From positions 3,100,001 through 3,164,000 of the forward strand of contig CP071498.1 in assembly GCA_017354895.1 (NCBI GenBank): a stretch of DNA of 64,000 nt, given 5' to 3'. The translations under genes were made by a program, and so were the position numbers. Source of the DNA: Podospora comata. Lineage: Eukaryota; Ascomycota; Sordariomycetes; Sordariales; Podosporaceae. The notes beneath the pieces are model-generated. The model saw only the letters and a list, made by a program, of their open reading frames with translations, was not told the origin of the DNA and searched no databases. Below, in pieces: positions 20,876 to 31,678 of this stretch. Each line of letters starts with the position of its first letter. Position 1 is the stretch's first letter.

Positions 20876-22154
20876 GTATTAAACTGTTGAACTGCTTGGC
20901 GAAGGTGAGCCGGAGTGAGCCAGATACGGAGGTACTTGGGAACTTAGGGTCTATTGTGACGAACCTCTACCCAGAACCTCTGAAAGGGATATTGGTTGAA
21001 GGTACTTCTGAACAATCCTGGTTCGGTACAGCTAAACAGTGCACAACAAGATGTCTCAATGTAAACACAAGATACCGTGAATACAAGCTTGAATTGCATA
21101 CTGCGGAACTGTCTATCTATACCAGCCGGTTCCTCCGTATATATAGACCTTGGGACCGTGGACCGTTGACTTACAGACGGTCCTCAGCCCACCTCTGATT
21201 GGCCGATACTGGACCGTGGACCATGAGCCCCGCCGCGGTCCCCGGTCCCCATCTTATTGGTCCGTTCCGTCCACCTGGACCGTGAGCCACGCTCGATCGC
21301 CCGGTCCAGTCCTGATTGGTTCCTTGTGGCCCCACTGTCTTCCAAAACCGTGACAGGTTATATATATAAGCTGTTTGCTTCTGACAATCTATTTTAGACA
21401 GGACATCGACTTTTATTTTCTTCGTATTTTATGCCTTACATGCGTGCAGGCAATTCTGGCCCTCTGATCAGGCCAATCCGGTGCTTATTATGTGGCCTGC
21501 GAGCGAGCCACTGTCACGCAGGTGTGTTCATTCAGGGACCTGTTGAGGGTACATTTGTGGTGTTATGGTTCTTTTTGTGTGTTTTCTCACCATTTCAGTA
21601 TATAGCGGGTGTTTTAGTGAGGGTAATTTTATTGAACCGACCCTACTTAATTTAGGAGCTAAGTCTAGCATTCTGGCGTCCACTAATATCAAACTTACGA
21701 CGCTTACCTCTTAAATCGACTTAGAATCCCAGGAACTAAAGCCAATATTTAGCAGTGGGTGTGCTATTAAAACAACCTCGTCCTTTTATTATGCTTGGGA
21801 TGTCCAGATATGGGATAGAACATTGAAGGCCATCTTTCTAATGTCAGTGTTAGCGTCCTCTATCTATTAAGACACGGATTACTCGCAAATCGTCCTATAT
21901 TAAGCTTATTGGTACTATTATTACTGAAATATCTAGGATACCTTCCTTCCCTTTCACCTGCCCTATAATCTTTTCAGGAAGCAAAGCTAGTCCTTGGCCA
22001 GTCCCAACCCCCTGGAATATACCCCGCCTTAACCTCGCTATCCTCCCAGCCATCGACATCAAGGAGAGGAACTACGCCGCATTCTCCTAGGTTAATATAC
22101 ACCCAGGGTATATGTGGTCCAGCCACGAAAGACTTCTTCGCGAAAATCCGTAGA
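20876..22154. other. AT-rich repeat-derived region, no intact gene
   Basis: About 1.3 kb between the transposon and the MYND-type remnant. It contains the three ~58-bp promoter-like repeats and a strong TATA run (TATATATAAG near 21360-21370), then AT-rich sequence with many stops in all frames. A Cys-containing short frame at 21431-21655 is not recognisable. It could be an old repeat or the terminal part of an LTR-type element, but no paired end is visible within the window. Confidence 0.4.
21153..21325 (+). repeat. Three imperfect ~58-bp repeats with inverted CCAAT boxes
   Basis: Three units begin GGACCGTG (21153, 21211, 21277) and each ends in an ATTGG box (21198, 21256, 21315), spaced 58 and 59 bp apart, with GGTCC in between. 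ATTGG is the reverse complement of CCAAT. A TATATATAAG run follows about 45 bp after the last unit, so the block looks like a promoter array. Confidence 0.6.
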
Positions 22155-22891
22155 AACCAACGTCCAAAGAGGAGAGAGCTCATGTTAACTTTAAGGACTC
22201 GCTCTTCACTATCATAATGCAGTTCGCCGGAGTCAAAGACGCTAAGGGCGAGGAATTGCGCGGTGGTGTATTTGCGTTGAACTGCAAGGAGGCGGAGGAG
22301 GTTAACATAGCTATTTTCGTGCCGGCCATGCGGTTTGATCTGTCTAATCGGATGATTGTTCTTGATGCGGCTATTATGCCGGCTAGGAATAACCTTGCGC
22401 AGCAGCATGCGAGGGTTATTCGGGATATAATGAAGACGAACAAGCTGCTTGGGGTGAATGTGACGCTGGATGAGCTGAGGTTGTGGAAGGAGGTTTTGGG
22501 TTCGATGGTTGAGAGATGTAGGGAGTGGGAGCATAAGGAGGGGTGCGAGCACTTTACGGGTGGGAAGGCAATGGCCCCGCCGCTTGGTACTGGGACAGGG
22601 GAGGGAATTATTCGTGACTGTGGGTTGGGCGTTTTTCTAGAAGGTTATCATTTGGACTATATGGGGAACACGTGGAAGCATGCCAGGAAGTTTTGTGTGC
22701 GGGCGACGATGTCACCGGTGTTTACCAGCTCGTTGGTGAATGAGCTACCTTTGCCGCCTGTGTTGAGTTCGCTGCCCACTCTGTCACCGATACCGAGTAT
22801 TCCTGTGCGGGGAAGGGGAAAGGAGCAGTGCGCAGACAGATGATGGAGGGGAGCTGATGAAGTGCGCAAAGTGCAAGAAGGCGTGTCGGTG
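22155..22891 (+). pseudogene. MYND-finger type protein, C-terminal remnant
   Basis: An open frame through ATG 22217 to 22843 contains NFKDSLFTIIMQFAG, VPAMRFDLSNRMIV, LDELRLWKEVLGSMVERCRE, WEHKEGCEH and ARKFCVRATMSPVFTSS. This order matches the middle and C-terminal part of fungal MYND-finger proteins of the DUF4470-associated kind (recognition from family pattern). The zinc finger itself should follow, and a Cys pair (MKCAKCKKAC) is found at about 22861-22890, but in another frame and cut short by a stop. Upstream, the same frame continues in pieces broken by stops to about 21990. So the gene lacks its start and a working finger; I treat it as a pseudogene. If it is still translated it would be a truncated form. 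Confidence 0.55.
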
Positions 22892-23267
22892 AGAAGGCAT
22901 GGTTGAATGATGTATGGCATGTTTGAGATTTGTATGTGTATTGTGGACCTGAGGTGGGTATGGTAGATGGAACAAAGCTCTGAAAGATAGCTGTAATTTG
23001 GAGAAGAAACCCATGTTGTCTGCCGACCTGTATTAAAAACATATTGCTTGTAGGGGTGATTGTTATGCATGCTAGGGGTTAGGGTTGTCAGGTCATCTCG
23101 TCTTAGCTCCAGTCAGTCATTAGACGTTTGCAACCCCGCATTCACGCTAAGGAGGCCATCAAAGCCGCAACACTCCCAACTGAAGCCATCAAAAAAACCC
23201 ATTATTGAAGACCTCTTGTCTCAGTAGCCACAAGGCCTTTCTAATCCACCCAATAGTCCAGAAAAAA
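22892..23267. other. Intergenic region upstream of HRI1
   Basis: About 375 bp, no gene seen. The last 60 bp before the start codon are C- and A-rich, ending in a run of A directly before ATG, a favourable fungal start context. Confidence 0.4.
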
Positions 23268-24062
23268 ATGGCGGACATCTCCTTCCGCAAATGGATCCGC
23301 TGGGAGCCTCACTCCCTCACACCACCAACGTCCACCATCGTGCTCACCTCCCCCCAACGTCGTTTTGTCGATATCAGAGTCCTCCTCCCGCTTCCTACCC
23401 CTCCAGACTCGAAATTGCCGCTAGAGCAACTAGAGTGGGCTATCGCAGGCACGTCGACTTCTTCCCCGGTTTTGAACCCCAAGACGAAAGAAGTGGAGTA
23501 TTCGCATTGTGTTTGGAGTCACTGGATTGATTCACGGGTCAATAACAGGGATGCTGGGGCTGACGAGGGAGATAATTACCCTGTGGAGGGACACCCCGAG
23601 TTGACGCTGGAAAGGGGGAGGATGGTGAACCCCGCTAGTGGGAGGGTGGAGGGGTACGAGGAGATGTGGGTGGCTGGGGAAGTGAGGGCGGTGGAGGGAG
23701 TGGGGTGTGTTGTTTTGGAGTATGATGCTGATTTGAAGGGGGAGGAGGGGTGGGCTCGAGGGGAGGGGGGGAAACAAGGGGAAGTCGAAAGGGTGAGGAG
23801 GGGGATGGTGGTTCGGTTGGGGGGTTATATACAGGGTTTTTTGAGGGATGGGGGGGATGTGAGGGTTGAGAGGTGGGTTTGGGAGGGGGAAAGAGGAAAG
23901 TGGGAGAAGAGGGTTAAGATTGAGAGTGGGGGGTTGAAGGGGGGGGAGGGGGTGATTCCGGTTGAGTTTGTTACTGAGGTTGGGGGGCAGATGGAGGTTG
24001 GGGATGAGGTTATGGGTGTGGGTGGAAGGAGGTGGAGGGTTGTTGAGAAGAGTTTGGATTAA
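23268..24062 (+). CDS. hri1: HRI1-family protein
   Basis: Intronless, 264 residues. The N-terminus (ISFRKWIRWEP, TSTIVLTSPQRRFVDIRVLLP, QLEWAIAGTS) is the signature of the HRI1 family, a small fungal protein with a lipocalin-like double barrel known in yeast for binding casein kinase Hrr25; its biochemical role is unsettled. Then come HCVWSHWIDSR and a TLERGRMVNPASGRVEGYEE segment, and a Gly/Glu/Arg-rich second half. The start ATG 23268 follows a run of A (AAAAAAATGG). The second half is extremely G-rich on the coding strand (for example 23750-23960), a compositional switch shared with other genes here. Confidence 0.85.
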   Translation: MADISFRKWIRWEPHSLTPPTSTIVLTSPQRRFVDIRVLLPLPTPPDSKLPLEQLEWAIAGTSTSSPVLNPKTKEVEYSHCVWSHWIDSRVNNRDAGADEGDNYPVEGHPELTLERGRMVNPASGRVEGYEEMWVAGEVRAVEGVGCVVLEYDADLKGEEGWARGEGGKQGEVERVRRGMVVRLGGYIQGFLRDGGDVRVERWVWEGERGKWEKRVKIESGGLKGGEGVIPVEFVTEVGGQMEVGDEVMGVGGRRWRVVEKSLD

Positions 24063-24578
24063 GAGGTGGAACGTGGTGCTACACGACTGTCTTGGATTTG
24101 AGTGTCTATAATTGTCGAAAGTGGCTTCTTGGCTTGAGGCATGGCCGCTCTGCCGCAGCCGTGCCATCACGGGCCGCTCTGAGGCTGAAGTCTAAACCCC
24201 CCGTAGCTGATCCTTGGCGGTCAGAGTGGGAAGTCTTGCCCAAGTCGTGTTGAAGTCTTGGATGGAGTCCCAGTTGCGATCTGACTGTCAAACACCTATG
24301 AGTCAGCACTGGCGTCGCACGCCCAATGGATAGCCGGTTTCAAAATGTAGGTGGCTGACAATATTGGACTGACGGAGAAGCCATACAACGTCAAAGCTTC
24401 AAAATGTCCATGAAGCTGCCTATAAAGCCAGAAAATATGAACATTTGATCATCACATTCCATCCATTCATTCTCTTTCAGGTTATCATCCACAAGAACCA
24501 ACGCTGAATCTGGCATTCGGCTTCCTCTCTTTACTTCGATCTTTTTGCTAACGGCGCCATTAATCTATTCAACTCAAA
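24063..24578 (+). promoter_or_regulatory. Intergenic region with a TATA-box promoter
   Basis: A clean TATAAAG lies at 24421-24427, about 158 bp before the ATG at 24579, and is followed by a pyrimidine-rich leader. This is a stronger TATA than elsewhere in the window and suggests regulated or high expression of the downstream gene (inference). Confidence 0.5.
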
Positions 24579-25280
24579 ATGAACCCTTACCAGCAGCAGC
24601 AACAGCAGCCCATCCCTTACAGCAATTTCGGCACCACTGGCGGTCACGTAGCCTCCTACAATACCGGAAGACACGCCCAAGCTAACCCAGGAACGCAAAG
24701 CTTCAGCGGCTATGGCAATGGCGTTGCCTACGCCCAGCCCATCCCTCATGCCTCCCAGGCAGCCTTGACCTCCCACTTTGCAGACGGCGCCCGCACCCAA
24801 GTCAACTACGCCCGTACCCACAACGGCCGTCCAGGCTCATCCGCTGAACGTGAACAATACAAAAACATCCCCTCCAACATCCAAATGCCCGGTGCAGCAG
24901 CCACCTATGTCGCCCCCGGAACAGTCTACGGCGGGCCTGGGAACTCTGACCCGAGACATGGAAATGTCATGTATGCTTCTACCTCGCTGAAGGGCAACCC
25001 CCCAGGACCGACACGGAACAATCACGCACGCGTGGCGCCGGCGTTGAACGGTGCTGTTCCGGCAAACCATGACAAGAAAAAGAAGTGTGCCGAGCCGGCG
25101 GTGTTTAGCAACTATGCATATGACCACAGGGGAACACAGGCGCAGAACATGGGTGGGAGTGTCTATCCGATTACTACGAATGGCAACACTTACTTGCCGC
25201 CTTGTGGGCATGCCAACCCGAATGTCAAGCCTGGTTGTAGGCATTGTGTGGCTGCTATTGGGGCCACTTCTCGATCTTAA
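24579..25280 (+). CDS. Gln/Asn/Gly-rich fungus-specific protein
   Basis: Intronless, 233 residues, no recognised domain. It begins with a poly-Gln run (MNPYQQQQQQ) and is rich in Asn, Gly, Tyr, Pro and Ala, predicted mostly disordered. A short Lys patch (HDKKKKC near 165) precedes the C-terminal quarter, where the only ordered-looking part lies: TYLPPCGHANPNVKPGCRHC near 205-224, with CGH and CRHC that could bind a metal. No signal peptide or membrane segment is visible. A TATA box and C-rich leader precede it. Low-complexity composition plus TATA control fits a stress or development protein, but that is only a guess. Confidence 0.6.
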   Translation: MNPYQQQQQQPIPYSNFGTTGGHVASYNTGRHAQANPGTQSFSGYGNGVAYAQPIPHASQAALTSHFADGARTQVNYARTHNGRPGSSAEREQYKNIPSNIQMPGAAATYVAPGTVYGGPGNSDPRHGNVMYASTSLKGNPPGPTRNNHARVAPALNGAVPANHDKKKKCAEPAVFSNYAYDHRGTQAQNMGGSVYPITTNGNTYLPPCGHANPNVKPGCRHCVAAIGATSRS

Positions 25281-25774
25281 GTGTTGAAGAGAGATGTTTG
25301 GGGTTGACGGTGTTCGGGGATTTGTTCACACTGGAGTTGGGAGCTGAGGGTTAGTGTACTAGGATGAGGGTTGGGGTACTAGATATCTACGCACCTGGGC
25401 TTGGCGGTGTTAAACTCAGAAGTCAGGTAACCAGCCACGGCGCACAGACAATTTACACACTGGATTTTGCACGCCTGCACAGACCAATATCTTCCATCTA
25501 TTAATCCATCCAAACCCTCCCAACTTTTGAAAGTTTTCTTATTATTTTCCCTCGCCCTTCGGGGCATTCGGTCAATTTGAAACAATACAGAGAAAATTAG
25601 CATGGCACCTGGACCAAGGATGACACACTACTCAAAGAGACGCTCCCAATTTTTTCTTCACGATCGTGGTTATGCTGCGATATGGGGAAGAACATGCGTT
25701 GGAAATTTGATGCTGTGTGGCTCACGAGACCGGACGTTAGTGTTTACCTCCACCGCCCTGTTCTCTATACAAAT
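25281..25774. other. Intergenic region, convergent 3' ends
   Basis: About 490 bp between two genes that point toward each other. No coding or repeat feature recognised. Confidence 0.4.
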
Positions 25775-26431
25775 CTAGATAGCCTCAATCTTGACCGTCA
25801 CTCCCTTCATCATCTTATCTTTATCCAACGAAAGCGTGTACACCTCCTTGTCCTCCGCAGTTCCATTTCTCGAAAATACCGTCCCATCCGTCGACTTATC
25901 CTCCCCCACCTTCGCCTCATCCACCACCCTGCCACCAATCTTTCCAAACCACCCCATCACCGTCGCGAACCTAAGCAGAAACCAAAAAGCGCACCAGACC
26001 AACCCCCACACAAACGCAGTAACTCTTTCTTGAAGAAATATCTCTTTGTCCGTCATTGGCGTCCCATCGTCTTGTAGTACGCTTGCCGTCGGTTTATCAG
26101 ACCTCATGAGCGGAGAGACAACATGGATGTTGTCGGCGAAATGCTCCCAGTCGTTGAGGTAGTAGCCTTCGAGATAGAGGTGGACGACCCAGGGGAGGTC
26201 GTTGACGAGGAGCATCACCCAGAGGTAGCGCTTTAGTAGTGTGACGTCCCGGGAGTGGGGGATGATGAAGGTGAAGAGCGTTTGGAGGAGGGTCAGGCGC
26301 TTGACGTGGATTGGTTGGAGGTTGGGGACGGAGGAGAAGAGGTCCCTGAGGAAGCAGAGGGGTTCGATGATGCCCCAGAGGAGGTAGGGGATTTTGAGGA
26401 GGGCGAGAGGGGGGGTTTTGGTGTGGGTCAT
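25775..26431 (-). CDS. Multi-pass membrane protein of unknown function
   Basis: Single exon, 218 residues. Three to four hydrophobic stretches are visible: LALLKIPYLLWGIIEPLCFL (about 9-28), LTLLQTLFTFIIP (46-58), RYLWVMLLVNDLPWVVHLYL (68-87) and TAFVWGLVWCAFWFLLRFAT (136-155). A charged C-terminal tail of about 55 residues follows. The layout resembles small fungal four-helix membrane proteins annotated only as DUFs; I cannot name the family. The ATG at 26431 is preceded by GAGACC. It converges with the Gln-rich gene and is followed upstream by the rhodopsin-domain gene on the same strand. Confidence 0.6.
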   Translation of the reverse strand: MTHTKTPPLALLKIPYLLWGIIEPLCFLRDLFSSVPNLQPIHVKRLTLLQTLFTFIIPHSRDVTLLKRYLWVMLLVNDLPWVVHLYLEGYYLNDWEHFADNIHVVSPLMRSDKPTASVLQDDGTPMTDKEIFLQERVTAFVWGLVWCAFWFLLRFATVMGWFGKIGGRVVDEAKVGEDKSTDGTVFSRNGTAEDKEVYTLSLDKDKMMKGVTVKIEAI

Positions 26432-26725
26432 GGTCTCCTGGCCAATTCTGCTGGGAGAGGTTTTGTTGAAAAGCTGGTGTTAAACTTGGGGAATATGAAG
26501 CCGATGTATTCCCAAATGCAGAGTGATAAAGGGAAAGGACGTCTTTGGCAAATTTCAGGCAGCAAAACGCCAATGTGAGCACAAGTGCCGCTACTGACGG
26601 ACCAGGCATGGCCTGGCGCCATGCCTTGTTGGTCAAATATCAATATTGGAAGCCACTGCTGAACTTGAACGCTGCTGTGTTTCTAAGTCTGAGTATAAAA
26701 GGAAGTTTGTACAGAATACTGATAA

Positions 26726-28085
26726 TTAATGATATCTTTGTTGGTATCCCCCATTTTGTGGGTATGGGCTGGCAAGCGGCGAAACGTGATGCAGCTCTAC
26801 GACCTCAGGATAGGGCTGGTTCATGCCGGCCAGCTTCAGGTTGGTGGTGCTGTGGCTTTCACGCGCCATGGCGGAGTAGCCAAAGCTTTCCTCATCGACA
26901 CGGGTGTCAAGAGCGTCACCATATGACTGCACCATGCGGACAGAGTCTTCCTGTCCCTTGTATCCCGAGGGCGGGGCTGATCCGCTTGATGGCCCGGACT
27001 GTTTGTACGGAGCTGGCTTCTTGTTGGAGACGAAGAGCTGGGGAAAGGCTGTGAGGCATGCGACGATAATTGCTAGTGGTCCGGTAAGCATTGGGTACTA
27101 GTCAAAAAGGGTAGAGATTGGCCTACCGATACAAGTTTCGATATAACTCCACAGCCACACGTAGCTTGGGTCAACCTGACCATTTGCCCAGGTCGCCGAG
27201 CTGATACCAACTACCCTCAGGATGGCAACCAGCATTGTGAGAAGTGTGAGGGAAAATAGTCCAATCACGGCCAGTTTTTTGGCCATCCGAAGTTTGGAGT
27301 CCCAGATCAAGATGACAGGGATGGACAAAACTGTCATTGTTAGGAACAGCAAGCCAGAGGAGGTTAAGATGAAGACTTACCGGCAGCATCAGACAACACA
27401 TCCAACGCACAGTTAATCCTGAGCGTCAGGTTGGCATACCGGATAGCCGGAGGCTCAGTACACTGAGCCATGATATCAAAGCCCTTCGCAACCAAGCATC
27501 CCCACTGAGAATCGCCGATGGAGGTAAGCCATGTTGCCACCACAAATCCCAGGACCGACCACCATGCAACTCTGATCTTTGTCATGTGCCAACCAATCCT
27601 CCTGAAGAAAAGGAGAAGCGAGAGCTTGACACAGGCCAATGTGCTGTAAAAGAAGATCTGTTCAACAAAAAAGACCCGCATGGTGATTTCAACATCTTTC
27701 AAGAACTGTTGCAGGTCTGTTGGAAAGGCTGTTCCCGACCCTACAGCTAATATAAACCAAAATTTCGGTGCTGCCCATTGCCACAGTGCTGATGCTGCGA
27801 TAACGAAAACGGTGCCGAAAATGAGGACGGTGTCGTCCCAGAATAGTCGACGTGTTGCTCTTAGGCGGGTGTAGAGGCGAACACTGAGAAAAATAGCGGC
27901 TATCGAGGCGGCCGTCCAGGAACCTGCCTGTATGCACAAAGAGGCGTCAGCTATCGTGGAAAGGATTTGCGTATGGAAGCGAGCATAACCGAGCGGCCGT
28001 GCAACGTGGGCTGCTTGCTTACCATGAAATTCGTCAGAGGGACGGCAGCTGGTGAGTTGAGCTTCTGGCTCGCTGAGAGTTCCAT
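26726..28085 (-). CDS. Rhodopsin-domain (SAT4/PTH11-like) seven-helix membrane protein
   Basis: Four exons on the minus strand, 28085-28023, 27927-27381, 27330-27127 and 27072-26726, give 386 residues with intact GT-AG junctions. The N-terminal exon is short and leads into AGSWTAASIAAIFLSVRLYTR and LFWDD, the arginine-rich loop plus WxDD typical of fungal rhodopsin-domain integral membrane proteins. Seven hydrophobic helices follow, with conserved-looking FRRIGW, NCALDVLSDAAVLSIPVILIW, SYIETCIAIIVACLTAF. A ~100-residue Ser/Pro-rich cytosolic tail ends at 26726. Members include PTH11-type receptors in plant pathogens; ligand unknown. There is no CFEM domain. Splicing of the first 63-bp exon onto the second rests on GTAAGC at 28022 and CATACAG before 27927. 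Confidence 0.85.
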
Positions 28086-28943
28086 GATTTCTGCTGTCCT
28101 CGAAGCTTCTGTAGGAATCCAAACTCTCCAAGAAGAATGATCGTCACAAGAATGAGATGTTGATCCACTGCTCGCTGCGGCAGAATGAGAAAAAAAGGCA
28201 GAGCTCGGAGCTCGGGAACGCGCGGACCAAGGCAAGATATTGCGAGCAATGGATTCGAGCTGAACGGCGCAGGCAAGGAACTAGCAACGATCTGCAGGGA
28301 AGGGCAATCTCGTGGTCGCTTCCAGCACCCGACCTACACAGATGGCTGCGGCAAGGAGGTGGAACGTCCAAGTCTTGTCCGCCAAAGAATGCACCGTTGG
28401 GGAACTATGCTTCCCCCCACCCCATATCGGTGCATTGGTGATATGGTGGCATTCGGCCGAGATTGAAATGTGCAAGTGCTGTGATGGGGGCTAAAAAAAG
28501 GTGATGTTGGCGGCACAGTCTGGCGAGAATGGTGGCACAGCACCTGCATAGTTCCAACAACCAATGCCCCGGGCCTCATGGAGCACGGCGGAAGCGCCCG
28601 CACAAGAACAGTGCTTCATGTTTCCGCATTCCGTAAGCACTACACAATGCAGTTGGGTTGTCCGGACTGGGTTGCAAAATAAAACCGGCTGTTGCCGTTG
28701 TTGGTGAGGTAAGATACCAAGCAACACAACATCACTGTTTTTTTGTTAGGCAAAATTTGGGCAAGGCTTGGAAGTGTTTGACTCTCAAAAATAAAGTAAA
28801 GAAAGTGATATGATATCTTCTATTGGAGAAGAACCCCACCATGTGTGGTCGCTGATTGAGTAGAGCTCCTGGATATATGACCCCCTGAGTACTGACTCAA
28901 TGTAAACAAACCACCGTCAACCCTCCCAGTACATCTTGGGCTT
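28086..28943. other. Intergenic region without a recognisable gene
   Basis: About 860 bp. Open frames on both strands are short and not protein-like. It should contain the promoter of the rhodopsin-domain gene (right side of the gene) and the 3' end of the next one. Confidence 0.4.
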
Positions 28944-30527
28944 TCAATCCTCCTTCAATTTCGGAACTGGCCACACCCACTTCTCAAAAGCAGCCAAAAA
29001 TACCGCCCCCACAGCCACAAGAGGAGCAATCTGTCCAAACCCGCGCACAATACCTTCCTCGAATTTCCCCTCCTCACTCATCCACCCAGAGTTATGCATC
29101 CAGTCCTTGATCCCCACAATATACACTATTGTCCACCCCAGCACAGCAGCACCCGCAACCAAAGGTGCGAACCAGTACAACACCACAAACACCTTCACCC
29201 ACCACTTCTTGGGTCTACCAGGCCAAACCACATCCAATGTGGTGGCGTCCCGTTTGAGGTTGAAAGTCATCTGCGCAATCGAGAAGAAAAAGCAGATAAA
29301 GGTAAAACCAACAATAGAACCCCAGATCGCCGTCTCAAATCTGTAAGCCCCAGTGCTCACCGCGCCGACGGCATCTAGCCTTGCTTGATCGCCCTGGAAG
29401 ACGGCAAAGGTTTCGTTGTGAAGCTGCTTGTCGATGAAGCACGCAGCTGGGAGCATGATCAAGCTCACGTTCCGCTCGTTGAAAGGGGGTGGCCGGTACT
29501 CTGCAGTGTACTCTGCGTTAGTGAAGACGCCATAGCGGTCGCTCAAGATGAGCCATCCAGCGCCGATGAGGAGCATGAAGAGGGCTACAACCCGGAAGAA
29601 GGCTGTGAGGGGGGTCTTCCAGAAGTTTCAGAGAATGGCGATGGAGACTAGAGAGCTCCAACAGGCTGTTAGGACAAGGTGAAGGCCGATTTTTAAGTGA
29701 TATTGGGATACAGTGCATAGGCCAGTGCTGGCGAAGTTGATGATCTGAGCCATGCTGAGCAGTAGTTGAGAGTCGGAGACGGAGAGGAGAGCTGCTTCGA
29801 TGGTGTCATAGAAAATCTCGCTTTTTGTCTTGGGCTTTGCCCATGGGGTGGGCCTTTTGGGGCTATCATCAGGTTCATCGGATTACGGATGGATGTAAGA
29901 TGAAACATTCTGTTTCTGGGGGCCGGGAGTTGGCGGTGGGGAAGGGCTGGGTGTTCTCGAGGGTTGGAACGTGTCATTTTCGACGTAGTGAGTTGGTGGC
30001 GTCGGTTGGATTGGCGCTGGGGTGGGATATCCAGAAGTCTGAAAAGTTGGCACGGGGGTGTAAGGAGTGAAAGGCGCGGGCTGGTGTGGCAAAGCAGGCT
30101 GATAATAAGGTAAGGGTGTCGCGACAGAAACAGGACTGATAGCCATGTTGTCATGGATGTGGTTGGTGTGGCTATTGTGGCCGCTGATATTTGAAGGATG
30201 ATCAGGAGTCACTTTGTGATGTGGTCGAGTGTTTCGCCGTGGACGAGAAGGCGGTTGGCCTGGATTGGATTCATTGTGGTTGTTGCTACTTGCTGTGATA
30301 TGCTTCCATGCCTTCTTAACGCGATCCAGCGGAACAGTTTCACTGTTAAAGAGCTACGCGTTAAATAACCTCATTCTCTCGCAAATACCTAAATACCAAT
30401 GGTGTAAGGAAGAAATGCGGACTTACCGGCGTCGCTCTGTATTTAGTAGAAACTCAATTCGGAATATGATGATCAGCAAACAGAAGAGCAACACAACCCC
30501 GTTCGGAACCCAACAGGCAAACAACAC
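28944..30527 (-). pseudogene. Broken multi-pass membrane protein gene
   Basis: An upstream exon (30527-30427) encodes VLFACWVPNGVVLLFCLLII with good acceptor CCAAG and donor GTAAGT. The next exon opens at 30353 and leads through a Pro-rich loop into TIEAALLSVSDSQLLLSMAQ, STGLCTVSQYHLKIGLHLVL, TACWSSLVSIAIL, FWKTPLTAFFRVVALFMLLI and, after 29576, five more hydrophobic segments to 28944. The whole second exon stays in one frame but for two stops, TAA at 29883-29885 and TGA at 29628-29630. The TGA falls where FWK-type context suggests Trp (TGG), and CAA would explain the TAA, so each needs one C-to-T or G-to-A change. The splice of exon one into the long frame is also off by one base. The conserved hydrophobic pattern says it was a real gene of a fungal membrane-protein family; I cannot name it. 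Confidence 0.6.
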
Positions 30528-31678
30528 CTTGGAACATCAATATCGTCAGCGATCTTGATCCAAAACCCACCAGATATCAATTTGGAGTTCAGGTAAAGCA
30601 TATCAACTTACACCCTCCCCAGCAATATCTGGATCAGGTTGAAAAGGCCGAGCCCCACTGACCGGCCCGATCTCTGTCACCACCAAGGAGCCGTGGAGTT
30701 GTTGATGGTGGTAGAGCAATCAACCTCCAGGGCCATATTGCGGCAGGTTGTCTTGAGGTCGCTGAAAATGTTGCCCATCTTGGTGAGCCTGAAGGATATA
30801 GGATAGGTGAGCTCAGAGTGTGGACAAGAGACAGATATCTGACACGGACTCAGACAGTGGACATCTCCCAAAACTTATAGACTCGAGGAGCCACACCTAC
30901 CACAGACAAGTCAGAGCCTTGTTGCTACCCTAGTCCGCCAGCATTCAATGAGACAAACAACACTTGTGCCAATCGAACATCCCAAAACAGTCATGTTCAT
31001 ATTAGCTGAGACCAGCCACTTTCAAAGCCACCAGCTGCAATGGACCATTTGACACCTATTTCGGACTGCCATGCCTAAACGCAGACGGTCTGCAAATATC
31101 TGCAAATTGTTTGGATCTCTGATTTGCTAATACATTTCCACATGAAACATATCATTACTAAACTCGACGCCCAGCTTTAATGCAGGAGAGCTACTATCTT
31201 GGCAACCATCCAATAGGAGCCGGAGCCGTTGGGTATAAAAAGGACGGCTGGGGCTGTATGCAGCGACGATCACAACGCTCTGTGGATAAACCTGCGACCA
31301 CTTCCGAAGCCTCACTGTCTAAAGGCGTTTCTGGCTCTGGACGTAGAGGCTTTGGGGTTATCCGGAGAACTTGTTCCGGACGTAGCTCTCATAAACAGTT
31401 CGGAATCCAGCGCCACATTCAAGGTGCTTTTCCGCGGGGCGTCACCTGCAGGCCTTCAACAGTGGCCGGCGGATATAGGGTCTATGGTCGTTGTGTAAAA
31501 AGCGCCGCAAGCATGTCTGTTTAATAGCACCGTGTGTGGAACTGTATGATTCGAGTGAGTGGGACTTTTGACATAAACACAGAGAGAACTTTGCGGAGCT
31601 CCGTATTTATATTACTAGCGTCCCGACCCCCACCTGCCCATTTACTTACCCTCCCTACAATATAGTAAAACGCCTTTA
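30528..31678. other. Intergenic region, possible 5' exon remnants
   Basis: About 1.15 kb. On the minus strand, GSLVVTEIGPVSGARP and PFQPDPDIAGEG (about 30612-30690) end at a canonical GTAAGT (30611-30606) and could splice onto the membrane-protein exon at 30527. A start (MGNIFSDLKTT, ATG 30778) lies in another frame, so the 5' end of that gene is unresolved. Beyond about 30900 nothing is recognisable. Confidence 0.4.

Noticed and set aside
20876-22154. A complete LTR element
   Set aside because: No paired ends, no reverse transcriptase or integrase pattern; only a promoter-like block and AT-rich sequence are visible.
25051-25287. Overlapping frame in the Gln-rich protein gene
   Set aside because: Arg/Leu-rich out-of-frame reading of the real gene.
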